Shown: positions 55,873 to 64,000 of the stretch, in pieces
Layout of the letters: the number at the start of each line of letters is the position of its first letter
Position numbering within the stretch: position 1 is the first letter of the stretch
From: Pycnococcus provasolii
Lineage: Eukaryota > Chlorophyta > Pseudoscourfieldiophyceae > Pseudoscourfieldiales > Pycnococcaceae
Reading direction: 5' to 3'
Assembly: GCA_938743325.2 (NCBI GenBank)
Contig: OW568868.1
Span: forward strand, 372,001 to 436,000
DNA length: 64,000 nt
Notes under the pieces: model-generated
The model's input: the letters and a program-made list of their open reading frames with translations, nothing else
Told to the model about the DNA's origin: nothing
Databases searched by the model: none
Made by a program: the position numbers and the translations under genes

Positions 55873-56724
55873 TCAGGAAAACAACACGTGAGCCCAGCTC
55901 GGCGGCGCGCGCCAAGACTCGGGCTTGGGTAGACCGACCGCGTCGACGGCGACGTCCGCAAGCGCCGTCGCAGCACGCGCAGGGTCGTCCCCTCGCTGGT
56001 TGACGGCAGCGATCGCGAATGCGCTCACGCCAGAGTCCTCGAGCTCGCGAACGAGAGGCCACGGTCCGAGGTGTCTTTCCTCGGGGGGCAGAGGTCCAAA
56101 CAGCTCAGCGTCTGCGATGGGCGCGACGGCGGCAACCCGGTCGTCCACGCGCACCTCTGGTGGCCACCGTCGCAGAGGCGGTCCTGCGGCTGCGCCGCGC
56201 ATAGCGGCACCTGCGTCGACATCGCCAAGGCACACCGCCCGCTTGAATCCCACCATCGCTGCCCACGCCGCGACTCTGCGCGCCGCCGCTAGCGCTTTCC
56301 CAGCATCCGCCGGCGCGCGTTGCTGTATGACCGCGACGTGTCCTGCGGCGTACACTTCCATGGAAGTGCTGCACTTTTCTTCGTTTCTTCCATACGGCGC
56401 CCGTCCGACGACAGCGGGTACGTCCGCGTCGTGGAGGTACCCGATTCTCTTCATCGCGTGCGCGTGAATGATTAAGTCCACGGCGAGTTGCGGTATGCCA
56501 TCCCCGGCACCAACGGCCGGCAGAATGAGGGTAGGCACCAACCCTGAGGATGATGCTGACGACGACGACGATGATGCTGACGACGACGCCGACCCGCCAA
56601 GGACAAGAGAAATCAATGAAACATCTGAAGAAGAAGAAGCAGCCTTAGTTTCATCCCTAAAATAGAACAAAGATGAAGGCACGGGATCCATCTTGACATT
56701 GACGACGACCTGGGGAGGCGCCAT
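55873..56724 (-). CDS. PSMG2: Proteasome assembly chaperone 2 (PSMG2/PAC2)
   Basis: A 283-residue protein of the PAC2 family, which pairs with PAC1 to guide assembly of the proteasome alpha ring. Landmarks: LILPAVGAGDGIPQLAVDLII near residue 60, KRIGYLHDADVPAVVGR, STSMEVYAAG, then VAVIQQRAPADAGK and GFKRAVCLGDVDAG. The family's VGN-Q-A-D-L opening is present in modified form (GDGIPQLAVDL). The middle and C-terminal parts are Ala/Pro-rich. ATG at 56724 is the first in frame. The gene ends 56 bases from the convergent P4H gene. Assignment by motif; PAC2-like archaeal relatives are the alternative. Confidence 0.82.
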   Translation of the reverse strand: MAPPQVVVNVKMDPVPSSLFYFRDETKAASSSSDVSLISLVLGGSASSSASSSSSSASSSGLVPTLILPAVGAGDGIPQLAVDLIIHAHAMKRIGYLHDADVPAVVGRAPYGRNEEKCSTSMEVYAAGHVAVIQQRAPADAGKALAAARRVAAWAAMVGFKRAVCLGDVDAGAAMRGAAAGPPLRRWPPEVRVDDRVAAVAPIADAELFGPLPPEERHLGPWPLVRELEDSGVSAFAIAAVNQRGDDPARAATALADVAVDAVGLPKPESWRAPPSWAHVLFS

Positions 56725-57195
56725 CGGTCTTGTGATGCGGGCGAAGAATGGAATAATGAAGGGAGGGAGGAGAGGGAAAAAGGAAGGGACAGGGACAGGG
56801 AAGGGACAACTACCGTAGGGTACCTGGAATCCGAAACCCTAACACCTAACCCTAACTGGAATCCTATACCCTAACCCTAAGTAACTGGAATCCTATACCC
56901 TAACGTAACTGGTCCCCGAGCCCTAAAGGTAACTGGGAAAGGTTTCTCCTAGCCTAGCTGTAACTGTAACCCTAGCCAGCCCCCAAACCCTAACTTACTC
57001 CGTTCCGTCTTTTCTTTGGAGCCCCAACTCTTTTGTCCCACGTAGGGTAAAGTTGACGTCCGGCCCACACTTTTGCCAAAGAACCGTTTCTCCCGTCGCC
57101 GAATCCTCCGCGCACCCTCCAAGAGTCTCTCGCCGATGATGCCGGTGCCATAGTTAAGAAATCTGTGTGCATGTCTAAGAGCAAAATCTGTGTGT
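56725..57195. promoter_or_regulatory. Divergent region with degenerate telo-boxes
   Basis: A 471-base gap. AACACCTAACCCTAACTGGAATCC and related copies (TATACCCTAAC, each followed by GTAACTGG) lie at 56838-56920, a ~44-base direct repeat of CCCTAA with GTAACTGGAATCC. A further AACCCTAAC occurs at ~56987. Confidence 0.6.
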
Positions 57196-58083
57196 ATGTC
57201 TTCTTGCCCTTTAAATATGACTTCTTCTCCCTTTATTCGTCGGAACTTCAGACCTGCTGTATCTGCTGCTGCTACTAATGAAAAAACCTCAGGCTCATTG
57301 ATTTGTCGTCGTCCTTCTCGTCGTGTTCCCATCCTACGGGCTTTACCGTTCTATAAGTGCTCGCATCGGTCTCGTCACTCGTCGTCATCTTCTTCGCCAT
57401 CATCCTTGTCATCTCGGGCCCTTAATCATAAGAAGGGGGGGTCGCATCATCCACCTTGTTGTTCGCAACAAGTATTGGTTTTGCGTTCGTTTCTCGACTC
57501 GGCATCAGTCTCTGAGTTAGTTGAATTCAAACGCACTTATAGTGGTGGCTTAACACCAGAGACTTCTTCGTTTGCGACGAACCGCGTGGGTATGAAAGAT
57601 GACGCACAAGGAACGCTCAAACGTATCTTCAGCTCATCTCAAGTGACAAACCGCATAAGAAGGGCGTTCAATGACGACGAAAGCTTATCAATAGCGCCTT
57701 TCCCGCCGGAACTGCGCGTCTACCGCCAAAGCGCTTACATGGACTGGCACCAGGACGAGTCGCTCTTCGAAGACGAACCGCACGTCGAGTGCGTCTACAC
57801 GCTAAGCAACACAACCGACTCAGAAACACACTGGCGCCTGCCCGACGGGGATGCGCGCGATATCAACGGCGAGTGGCTCGCGCCAAATACGTGCCTTGTC
57901 CTTCTCGCGGGAGCGGACGACGCACCTTTCCACAAAGTGACACCCGTCACAAATCGTGGTGAACGCACGATTGTAAAGTTCGCCTTCTCGCGTGAGGGTG
58001 CGGTGTTACGCGCAGACTACGAAGAAGGATTCAGCGAGTACGGCAAAAGAAAGGCGCCTGCACGAAGACGGAGGCGTAAATAA
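57196..58083 (+). CDS. 2OG-Fe(II) oxygenase-like protein, organelle-type leader
   Basis: A 295-residue protein. Residues 1-85 are Ser/Arg-rich, a plausible transit peptide. The C-terminal part holds a 2OG-Fe(II) dioxygenase core with DWHQDESLF (His185, Asp187), distal His246 (FHKVTP) and Arg257 (NRGERTIVKFAF). It has the opening VYRQSAYMDWHQD and continues with VECVYTLSN and LPDGDARD. Substrate unknown; the layout is closer to the AlkB/P4H-like small oxygenases than to the P4H gene next door. The frame opens two codons earlier at a GTG; the first ATG, 57196, is taken. It is divergent from PSMG2 and convergent with the coiled-coil gene. Confidence 0.75.
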   Translation: MSSCPLNMTSSPFIRRNFRPAVSAAATNEKTSGSLICRRPSRRVPILRALPFYKCSHRSRHSSSSSSPSSLSSRALNHKKGGSHHPPCCSQQVLVLRSFLDSASVSELVEFKRTYSGGLTPETSSFATNRVGMKDDAQGTLKRIFSSSQVTNRIRRAFNDDESLSIAPFPPELRVYRQSAYMDWHQDESLFEDEPHVECVYTLSNTTDSETHWRLPDGDARDINGEWLAPNTCLVLLAGADDAPFHKVTPVTNRGERTIVKFAFSREGAVLRADYEEGFSEYGKRKAPARRRRRK

Positions 58084-58245
58084 TTCGGTGATTGAGGATT
58101 TGGACGGCCGACCCGTGACGGTTCCCAATGCCGCGCTCGCAGCTGGTGCCGTGGTGAATCGTAGTCGAGCCCGCTTGCGTTTGTGCAGGCGCAAAAACAA
58201 AAATTGTAACAACGTGTCATGTACAGGAGTAAGTAGTTTTGCTTT

Positions 58246-58986
58246 TCACGCAAACTGGAAAGTCTCCTTGTCGTCCGCAAAGGCGTCGGCTAATGTTCTC
58301 TGCTCCTCCTCCTGGCCACCGTCGTCGTCGTCGTCGTCGCCACCCTCGAAGAAGGATATGCGCTCACGGAGCTGATGCACCTCCCGCCGCAGTTCGTCGT
58401 TCATCTTCGTGAGCTCCGCGCACCGCGTATGGAGCTGCAGCACCTCGCCGCTCTCCTGTGCCTGCATTTCCGTGCGCAATGGTCTCTCACGCTTCAGCTG
58501 CGCCTCGAGCTCTTCGACTTTGGCCCTGAGAAGAGATTCCTCGACGTTATTCGTTCGGCCGCCAGACAGGCGCCGTGCCCCTCCCTTCCCACCGCCCACT
58601 GCACCGCCACTGCCGCCACCGCCGCGCTCCGCAAGCAAGACCCTTAACCTCGCACACTCGGCCCTCGACTCGTCGAGCAGACTCTCGACATTGAGAGTTC
58701 CAGGCACCACGTCTCTCAAAGCTCGGGTGATCTGTTCCCTCGTGCGTGACCCGCCCGTGCTCGGCCTACCCGGCGACGCGAGCGGCGGGAAGCGGCCGAA
58801 TCCTGTTTGTGAAGGCTGTGGTGCCGGATCCGCTCCGACGGCCGCCGCGTCGCCTTGCGCGTGTGCCTGTTGCTGTTGAGGGTGCTGCGCGTAGTTGTAG
58901 TAGTAGGCCGAGGGCGCGGCCTGCTGCGCGTGGCCCGCAGGCGTGGCATTCATGCCGAGGCCGAACCCGTAGCCATAGTGCGCCAT
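58246..58986 (-). CDS. Coiled-coil protein, 246 residues
   Basis: No family was recognised. The N-terminal third is low complexity (Tyr/Gln/Ala/His-rich, YYYNYAQHPQQQQAHAQ). From ~95 to ~215 it is a long heptad-patterned coiled coil (ARLRVLLAERGG, SLLRAKVEELEAQLKRE, CAELTKMNDELRREVHQLRERI). The tail is acidic (GGDDDDDDGGQEEEQ). Probably dimeric; a vesicle-tether or centrosomal role is possible but not shown. ATG at 58986 is the first in frame. It is divergent from the F-box-like gene across a gap with a CCCTAA array (59047-59070). Confidence 0.65.
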   Translation of the reverse strand: MAHYGYGFGLGMNATPAGHAQQAAPSAYYYNYAQHPQQQQAHAQGDAAAVGADPAPQPSQTGFGRFPPLASPGRPSTGGSRTREQITRALRDVVPGTLNVESLLDESRAECARLRVLLAERGGGGSGGAVGGGKGGARRLSGGRTNNVEESLLRAKVEELEAQLKRERPLRTEMQAQESGEVLQLHTRCAELTKMNDELRREVHQLRERISFFEGGDDDDDDGGQEEEQRTLADAFADDKETFQFA

Positions 58987-59043
58987 GGAAGCTAATGGCG
59001 GCCAAAATGGGCCGAGGGGATCGCCAAAACGGCGGAGTGCGCG

Positions 59044-59070
59044 TGCCCTAACCCTAACCCTAAACCCTAA
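59044..59070. repeat. Telomere-like CCCTAA array in divergent promoter
   Basis: About four CCCTAA units, one expanded to CCCTAAA, lie 60 bases from the coiled-coil gene's start codon and ~145 from the F-box-like gene's. Confidence 0.9.
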
Positions 59071-59215
59071 CTTTTTGGAGCCTTTTTTTTTCAGGAGAGG
59101 TTTCCAAAGGGTCAGCCTGGACCGGAGTTCACGAAATTAATTCGAGGATTGGATTTTCATGAAAGTGAAGTCGTCGTCGTCATTTTATAAAAATTGTTGA
59201 ACATAGCAATACGCC

Positions 59216-60751
59216 ATGGATCACATGGCGCCTTCAGTCGCGATGGAGGTGTCGCCGGACGTGGTGTTGGTGACCCCGTGTTGGGACTTGCTCCCGCCGG
59301 ACTTCGTCGCGCGCCTCCCCGCGTACGTGCAACGCGCAAACGCGAACAACGACCAGGCACTGCGCGACTTCGCCTTGACGTGTCGCGCGTTTCGAGACGC
59401 GGTGCGAATGCACGTCAAGAAAGTCGCGACGATGGTCGACGTCAACATCGCGAAACTGTGCGCGCGCATGGTCGATGAGCGCGACAGTACAGCCGTGTTA
59501 TGCGCGCTTCTGGGTTCATCGGACTACGAGGATGTGCGCACGTTCGCGAAAGAAGATCCGCAGCACGTGTTTTACCTGTGGATCAGGGACGTTGCCAACC
59601 GCATCGCTAACTTGAAATGGAAAGTTCAAACATCTCGCGGCTATTCGTGTGAAATGAAGCCGGAAAACTGCGTGCTTGCAGGCACCGCGTGCGAGTTCAA
59701 GATCGAACTGCCCGTGCCCGACACTTTGGTTCCACAAACGCCGGGATGGGCGACGCTCTTCGAAACGTGCATGATATCGCCTTCGCCTGGCATGAAAGGG
59801 CAAACGCAGCGCGATCCGCCGCCACATACCGCGCTTGTTATTGGACCATTATCATACGCGTGTAGAACCGTGGAGCACGGCACTGTTTACGCAGACGAGC
59901 GTGAGCACTGGATGCAAGCGCATCGCGTTGGGTTGTATGTGGAGTCGGAGAACCCGTGGAGAAAGCGAGAAAATGAAGACAAATACGACGCTCTTCCCGT
60001 GAGAGTGTATCTTCATGCGCTCGATGTGTGTCAACTGGCAATTGACACGAGTGTTGCCCGTCCACTGTGTCAAGGCGGATATGAGCTGCCACGCATATTG
60101 CAAGACTTTTGTACACACGACGACCATGAAAGCAGAGGCGTTCGGATTTTCTTGAACGCATACACGGAACGTGGCGAGTTTGTGTCATGCGCTGAGCTTT
60201 CCTTGCATTGGACCGCACCTGGCGAGGCGCGTGCTGTATATCACACGCTTGTACTGACCGACGACGATCCCGCGGTCAAGCAAGCCAATCGATGCATCGA
60301 TTGCGTGCTCAATGAGTCGTTTATTGACATCACCGCCATGGCCATAGGCGGGAAGTGGGATCCAGCTGCTTCGTTCGGCCGTGCGCGTGTGGAGGTGTGG
60401 AAAGGAACAGAGAGTATAGAGGAGGCGATAAATCAGTACGGCTTCAGCTTTTACACTTCAGAGTTAGATGAACGTGATATCGGCATCGATGATCTCGAAG
60501 TTGATCGCTACAGCTTGCACTTCATCCCAGACTACGAGGCGGCTGACACTCGGGAGGAGGCATCGACAACATCGGTCACGTGGGACAACGTAGCAGAGGC
60601 ACTCGACAATAATCGCCTCGAGTTTTTCGTAGTTCGGATACCTACACTTGACTTGGAGGACTCAGTAATAAGTGATTTCAGGATAGCACTCGGCGCACGA
60701 TTCACGGTTGACCCAGAGAGTGCCACCGCGCGCGTGCTTCGTCTCATGTAA
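59216..60751 (+). CDS. F-box-like protein of unknown function, 511 residues
   Basis: The first ~70 residues look like a degenerate F-box (LLPPDFVARLPAYVQ, then LRDFALTCRAFRDAVR), which would dock to SKP1. The remaining ~440 residues are of mixed alpha/beta character with no recognised repeat (landmarks: KIELPVPDTLVPQTPG, VEVWKGTESIEEAI, DLEVDRYSLHFIPDYE). No kelch, LRR, HEAT or WD repeats are visible, so the substrate side is unknown. The ATG at 59216 (GCCATGGA) has a strong context. It ends 38 bases from the convergent TPR gene. Confidence 0.65.
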   Translation: MDHMAPSVAMEVSPDVVLVTPCWDLLPPDFVARLPAYVQRANANNDQALRDFALTCRAFRDAVRMHVKKVATMVDVNIAKLCARMVDERDSTAVLCALLGSSDYEDVRTFAKEDPQHVFYLWIRDVANRIANLKWKVQTSRGYSCEMKPENCVLAGTACEFKIELPVPDTLVPQTPGWATLFETCMISPSPGMKGQTQRDPPPHTALVIGPLSYACRTVEHGTVYADEREHWMQAHRVGLYVESENPWRKRENEDKYDALPVRVYLHALDVCQLAIDTSVARPLCQGGYELPRILQDFCTHDDHESRGVRIFLNAYTERGEFVSCAELSLHWTAPGEARAVYHTLVLTDDDPAVKQANRCIDCVLNESFIDITAMAIGGKWDPAASFGRARVEVWKGTESIEEAINQYGFSFYTSELDERDIGIDDLEVDRYSLHFIPDYEAADTREEASTTSVTWDNVAEALDNNRLEFFVVRIPTLDLEDSVISDFRIALGARFTVDPESATARVLRLM

Positions 60752-60789
60752 CATATTAGTGCTTCTTGTAGACTAAGTTATTTACATGG

Positions 60790-61224
60790 TCACTCGTTCG
60801 CATGCTGCTTCCTAGCCTTGAGTTGTGCCATCCGGATCGCCTCGTCAATTTGCTTTTTCATCGGCCCTGACGATGGCGCGCACTTCTCCGCCTCGAGCAG
60901 AGCCTCAACCGCCTCACGATACTCGCCTTGTGCGTGATGCCCCAATCCCATGCGAAAGTAAGCCTTGGTGTTGGTTGGATCTTGTGCCACGCACGCCTTG
61001 GCATCCTGAATCGCCTTCTCTGGCGTGCCAAGCTTTAGCCAGCACGCCGCACGGTTAGAAAGACAAGCGGTTAGGCTCGGGTCGAGCGCGAGTGCCTCCG
61101 TGTAGTACACAGCCGCCTGCGCGTAGGCCATGCTTGTAAAGCATTCGTTTCCACGTGCCTTCTGCTCCGCCGCACGCGCTGCGGAAGCAGCGTCAGCCGC
61201 CGGTGGGGCTGCGGCTCCCTTCAT
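60790..61224 (-). CDS. TPR co-chaperone-like protein, 144 residues
   Basis: A short protein of three TPRs, starting after a ~20-residue Ala-rich leader: KARGNECFTSMAYAQAAVYY, CLSNRAACWLKLGTPEKAI and AYFRMGLGHHAQGEYREAV. These match the Hsp70/Hsp90-binding TPR of STI1/HOP and CHIP, including the KxxGNxxF, NRAxxWLKLG and A-Y-RxG positions that hold the carboxylate clamp. No other domain follows (C-terminal KARKQHANE). It may be a free TPR adaptor of chaperones. The first in-frame ATG is 61224. It lies downstream, on the same strand, of the HEAT gene. Confidence 0.82.
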   Translation of the reverse strand: MKGAAAPPAADAASAARAAEQKARGNECFTSMAYAQAAVYYTEALALDPSLTACLSNRAACWLKLGTPEKAIQDAKACVAQDPTNTKAYFRMGLGHHAQGEYREAVEALLEAEKCAPSSGPMKKQIDEAIRMAQLKARKQHANE

Positions 61225-61296
61225 CTCGCGCGTCGTCGTGGGGTAAGCGTTCGTCTTCAATACACGAAGCCCTGTATTGTGTCGCGGCTGTATTGT

Positions 61297-61335
61297 GTCG
61301 ATATTTATACTTTCAGGGAAAGTTTAAATATCGAC
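61297..61335. other. 18-bp inverted repeat (hairpin) after HEAT gene stop
   Basis: GTCGATATTTATACTTTC (61297-61314) and GAAAGTTTAAATATCGAC (61318-61335) are reverse complements with one mismatch and a 3-base loop. The structure begins 8 bases beyond the HEAT gene's stop codon on the reverse strand, so it is in that gene's 3' UTR or a shared 5' region of the TPR gene. A TGTATTGTGTCG direct repeat is adjacent (~61273-61300). Confidence 0.7.
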
Positions 61336-61342
61336 ATTGGAT

Positions 61343-64000
61343 TCAAAGAGCCAACAGAAGTCTGCTCAGCGCCCCCACAGCTGCGGTGCGAACAATAGAC
61401 TCGGTCTCAGTTTCCGGGCTGCTGCGCTCGGCAAGAACGCGAACCGCCTCCTCGATTCCAGCGCGGCTGCGAATCTCCTCGCCATCCAGCGCGCAGAGAA
61501 TCGCGCCTAGCAACGTGCACGCACCTGCGCGGCAATTCCCGTTGACACCCCTGATTGTCTGCGCGAGCGCATCTCGAGCACACACGTCGCAGCACGCCGA
61601 AGCATCGGTCTCAGAAAGCGCGGCAGCGAATTTGCGCGCAGCCTGCGCAAAGCCCGCGCCTCCACCAGCGGTGGAAGCGGCCACGCCCGTAAGCGCTTCA
61701 CGAAGCATCGTGCTCTCGGACTCGAAAAGTCCCGCAGCCTTCAGCGCGCCGCGTGCTGCCGCCGCTGTTGGGCCGACGTCCATGCAGTGAACGAATAAGC
61801 GCGCGAGATTTCCACGCAAGCGCGTACGAAAGCCGTTCGTCAAAACACTGTTTTCTGCATTCGCCACCGCCCTCGTTAGTGCCTCGTACGCGCGAAGAGC
61901 CGCAGCTCGTAATTCGGCATTCGATTTGTCGAGAGCGCCGAGAAGGTTTCTTTGCAATTCTGCAGCAGCTCCCAGCGCACATCCAGGTTCCACGCGAGAG
62001 AGCGCAGAGGGAAGCGCGGAGAGAGAATCCGATGCTACGCTAAGATCACCATCAGCGGCACCGTCGGCGAGAGCACGAAGAACGCGCTGTCCACGTGGTG
62101 CGAGCTCCGAGTCGCGAAGATTGCCTATGCTTCGTGCTCCGACGCGCCGCACGTTGCTCGCTCGATCGCTTGCGATGAGCTCCACAAGCTGTTCGGCAAC
62201 AGTCGAGGCCCAAGCCCCGTCCGCCTCTGCCTGCGTGTCGTCAAAGTCATGCACGCTTGAGCAGAGCGCGCCAAGCGCGGCTCCAGCGAATGTGCGCACG
62301 CCTGCGTCATACCGCTGAATTCCAGGCAAGATGGCTGCGGCTAGACGAGCTCGCTGACGTTCCGTCACTACGGACGAAGCGCTCGCCTCACCTAAGGCGG
62401 ACGCTCCGACCGCCGCAGAACTTGAAAGCGCCTTGTCACGGCGCTGCTGTAGAAATGCCGTTCCAAGGCTTGCCCCCTTTCGCCCACTTGCATCAGCAGC
62501 AACGAAGAGCGCTGAAATGGCACCTACGGCACTGGCTCGCGATCGGTCTATGAAGCGATCATCTCCCGCGGGTGGTGGTGGCTGCTCTTCACCAGCCAGC
62601 CGGCCTGCGCGAATGACGAGAGCGCCTAACATTTTACCGTAGAGGTCTTCAGATGTGGCACTGGCTCCGTCTGAATCGTAGTTCAAGGCAGCGGCAAGTG
62701 ATGGCAAGCCTCCCAAGCCCTGCGCGCCAATCGAGGCAATGAGCAGGTCTGTTGCCGCGCATGGAAGGTACGATGCCTGTGCAGATCCAATGGCATTTCC
62801 TGGGGTCGAGGCACCATCAGAAGAAGACTCGCCCTCTTCCTCGGCATCTAACAAGAGTAAAAGGCGTTCATTGCGTTTATCCGCCTCAGATTCCGTGCTA
62901 CCAACTGTCAAAGGTGCGTCCCATAAGATACCGCACAGGAATGCCACGACCTGCTCACAGACCTTTGAGTCCTGGCATATCACCTGAGCTGCGCGCTGCG
63001 ATGGCGTGAACAGCGCATCATCGGAAGTGATCGTTGCGGCAGGGCGGCGGCGCTTCGTGCGAAATGCCTGGCCGTGCAGCAGGGCCCGGAAGAGCGCCGG
63101 GAGCGATTTTTCGCCGCCGCTACTGGTGGTGCTTGTATCCACGTCCTGGCATGCTCGTGCGAGCGAGCGCAGTCCATTCAGAAGAGCATTTGCAACCTCC
63201 TTCGAGGGAGGACTGGTTGTGTCCAAGGCTATAAGTATGCTTGCGCACACACCCTGCAAAATCGTCGTATTCGCCGCGAGCTCCGCGCCGCGCGCCGCGA
63301 GCGCGTCGGCTACAACTAGGGCACTTCCCATCGGTGCATCAAGATTGTCCTGCGCTCGAGCACAGCATGCGCAGCAGCTTTCAATCAGGCCAGCGAGTTC
63401 CGTCGCATCGAGTGCCGCCGTGGCTGGGCGCGCCGCACCGCGTGCCGAGTCAAGTCGTCGTGCGAGACTGCTTCCACTCGCCACATCACCGCTGGTGCCA
63501 GCCGATGCCAAAAGCATGTCCCTTGCTGCACCTACCATTGCGGCAGCCTCGGCGGGCACACCGACACCTGCACAAGCGCACAGGGCACTCGCAAGTGCTG
63601 CTGCAACGCCTCGTGTAGCCGCGTCGGCATCACAGGCGAGCGCGAGCGGTGCAACGAGTCGCGATCCCAGTCTCAAGGTTCCCGCCTGCCCAGTCGCTGC
63701 ACCTTCCGCAGTTGTACATGACGCGACCAGGCTCAGAGCAAGAGACGCCAAGCGACGACGCTGTGTGATCGTAAGTGAATTTCTCAAGAGCAGCACATCA
63801 AGCTCTGACAGCATGTCCCCTAGCGCACTTAGACGACCTTCGGTGGTCACCGCACCGGAGGCTGAGCGTGCTGTGCGATTAAGTAGAGCGCATGCCAGCG
63901 CGCCCAAGGCGAGATCGAGCTGACGCTGTGCCTCCGCGACCATGTTCTCCGTGTCGGTGGGGACAATCACGCGTGCCTCAGCTTGCGCGGTCGCATCGAT
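61343..64000 (-). CDS. HEAT/ARM-repeat protein, N-terminus beyond window
   Basis: The reverse strand is open from the right edge to a stop at 61343 (at least 885 codons), so the 5' end is missing. It is Ala-rich and made of helix pairs throughout (ARAALRSLARAC-type periodicity). The clearest HEAT-like part is in the C-terminal third: ASNVRRVGARSIGNLRDSEL, ELRAAALRAYEALTRAV and LARLFVHCMDVGPTAAAARG. No catalytic domain is visible. This could be a HEATR6- or maestro-type scaffold; the family cannot be fixed without the N-terminus. The gene lies upstream, on the same strand, of the short TPR gene. Confidence 0.75.
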   Translation of the reverse strand: MDATAQAEARVIVPTDTENMVAEAQRQLDLALGALACALLNRTARSASGAVTTEGRLSALGDMLSELDVLLLRNSLTITQRRRLASLALSLVASCTTAEGAATGQAGTLRLGSRLVAPLALACDADAATRGVAAALASALCACAGVGVPAEAAAMVGAARDMLLASAGTSGDVASGSSLARRLDSARGAARPATAALDATELAGLIESCCACCARAQDNLDAPMGSALVVADALAARGAELAANTTILQGVCASILIALDTTSPPSKEVANALLNGLRSLARACQDVDTSTTSSGGEKSLPALFRALLHGQAFRTKRRRPAATITSDDALFTPSQRAAQVICQDSKVCEQVVAFLCGILWDAPLTVGSTESEADKRNERLLLLLDAEEEGESSSDGASTPGNAIGSAQASYLPCAATDLLIASIGAQGLGGLPSLAAALNYDSDGASATSEDLYGKMLGALVIRAGRLAGEEQPPPPAGDDRFIDRSRASAVGAISALFVAADASGRKGASLGTAFLQQRRDKALSSSAAVGASALGEASASSVVTERQRARLAAAILPGIQRYDAGVRTFAGAALGALCSSVHDFDDTQAEADGAWASTVAEQLVELIASDRASNVRRVGARSIGNLRDSELAPRGQRVLRALADGAADGDLSVASDSLSALPSALSRVEPGCALGAAAELQRNLLGALDKSNAELRAAALRAYEALTRAVANAENSVLTNGFRTRLRGNLARLFVHCMDVGPTAAAARGALKAAGLFESESTMLREALTGVAASTAGGGAGFAQAARKFAAALSETDASACCDVCARDALAQTIRGVNGNCRAGACTLLGAILCALDGEEIRSRAGIEEAVRVLAERSSPETETESIVRTAAVGALSRLLLAL

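Noticed and set aside
1-64000. tRNA, rRNA and snRNA genes
   Set aside because: I looked through all gaps for tRNA box motifs and rRNA-like sequence and saw none that could be supported.

Overview
The window is a gene-dense, intron-poor nuclear segment from a photosynthetic eukaryote, most likely a prasinophyte-type green alga. The evidence: 38 protein genes in 64 kb, only two introns that I can support, and plant-type proteins such as DEG7, GPAT9 and a plastid-type cysteine synthase. A thylakoid-lumen FKBP and a CreA-family protein have plant-style transit and lumen sequences with no preceding ER signal, which argues for a primary plastid. A ciliary protein (CFAP52) shows a flagellate ancestry or stage. 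The species cannot be read from the sequence.

Layout. 1-9 kb: F-box/HEAT protein (runs off the left edge), APC/C-type E2 (UBE2C), gamma-SNAP, the tRNA thiolase CTU1, a CoA-type mitochondrial carrier, an unknown protein and the CAF1 deadenylase. 9-18 kb: a STIM-like EF-hand/SAM/FN3/membrane/FYVE-like protein, a small unknown protein, and two divergent paralogues sharing an unnamed domain, one with a Cys-less LOV-like PAS domain. Long non-coding stretches lie around the paralogues. 18-30 kb: cysteine synthase, GH43-like hydrolase, EF-hand Na/Ca exchanger (NCL type), HAD-IIA protein, GPAT9, a second carrier and the i-AAA protease. 30-46 kb: a small basic nuclear protein, an EF-hand protein, a dual-specificity phosphatase with an MA3-like tail, lumenal FKBP, a basic unknown, DEG7, an RCC1-repeat protein, a kelch-like membrane protein, a TPR protein and CreA-like. 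46-64 kb: DHHC acyltransferase, a four-EF-hand protein, CFAP52, prolyl 4-hydroxylase, proteasome chaperone PSMG2, another 2OG-Fe(II) oxygenase, a coiled-coil protein, an F-box-like protein, a small TPR protein and a HEAT protein running off the right edge.

Organisation. Neighbouring genes alternate strand unusually often (28 of 37 neighbour pairs are opposite). Telomere-like CCCTAA/TTAGGG arrays sit in almost every divergent, promoter-containing gap and in none of the 14 convergent gaps. This suggests they act as expanded telo-box promoter elements rather than chromosome ends. One such array lies between near-perfect inverted repeats, and one convergent gap carries a 246-bp element with 16-bp terminal inverted repeats. 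No viral or retroviral remnant, CRISPR array, rRNA or tRNA gene was recognised.
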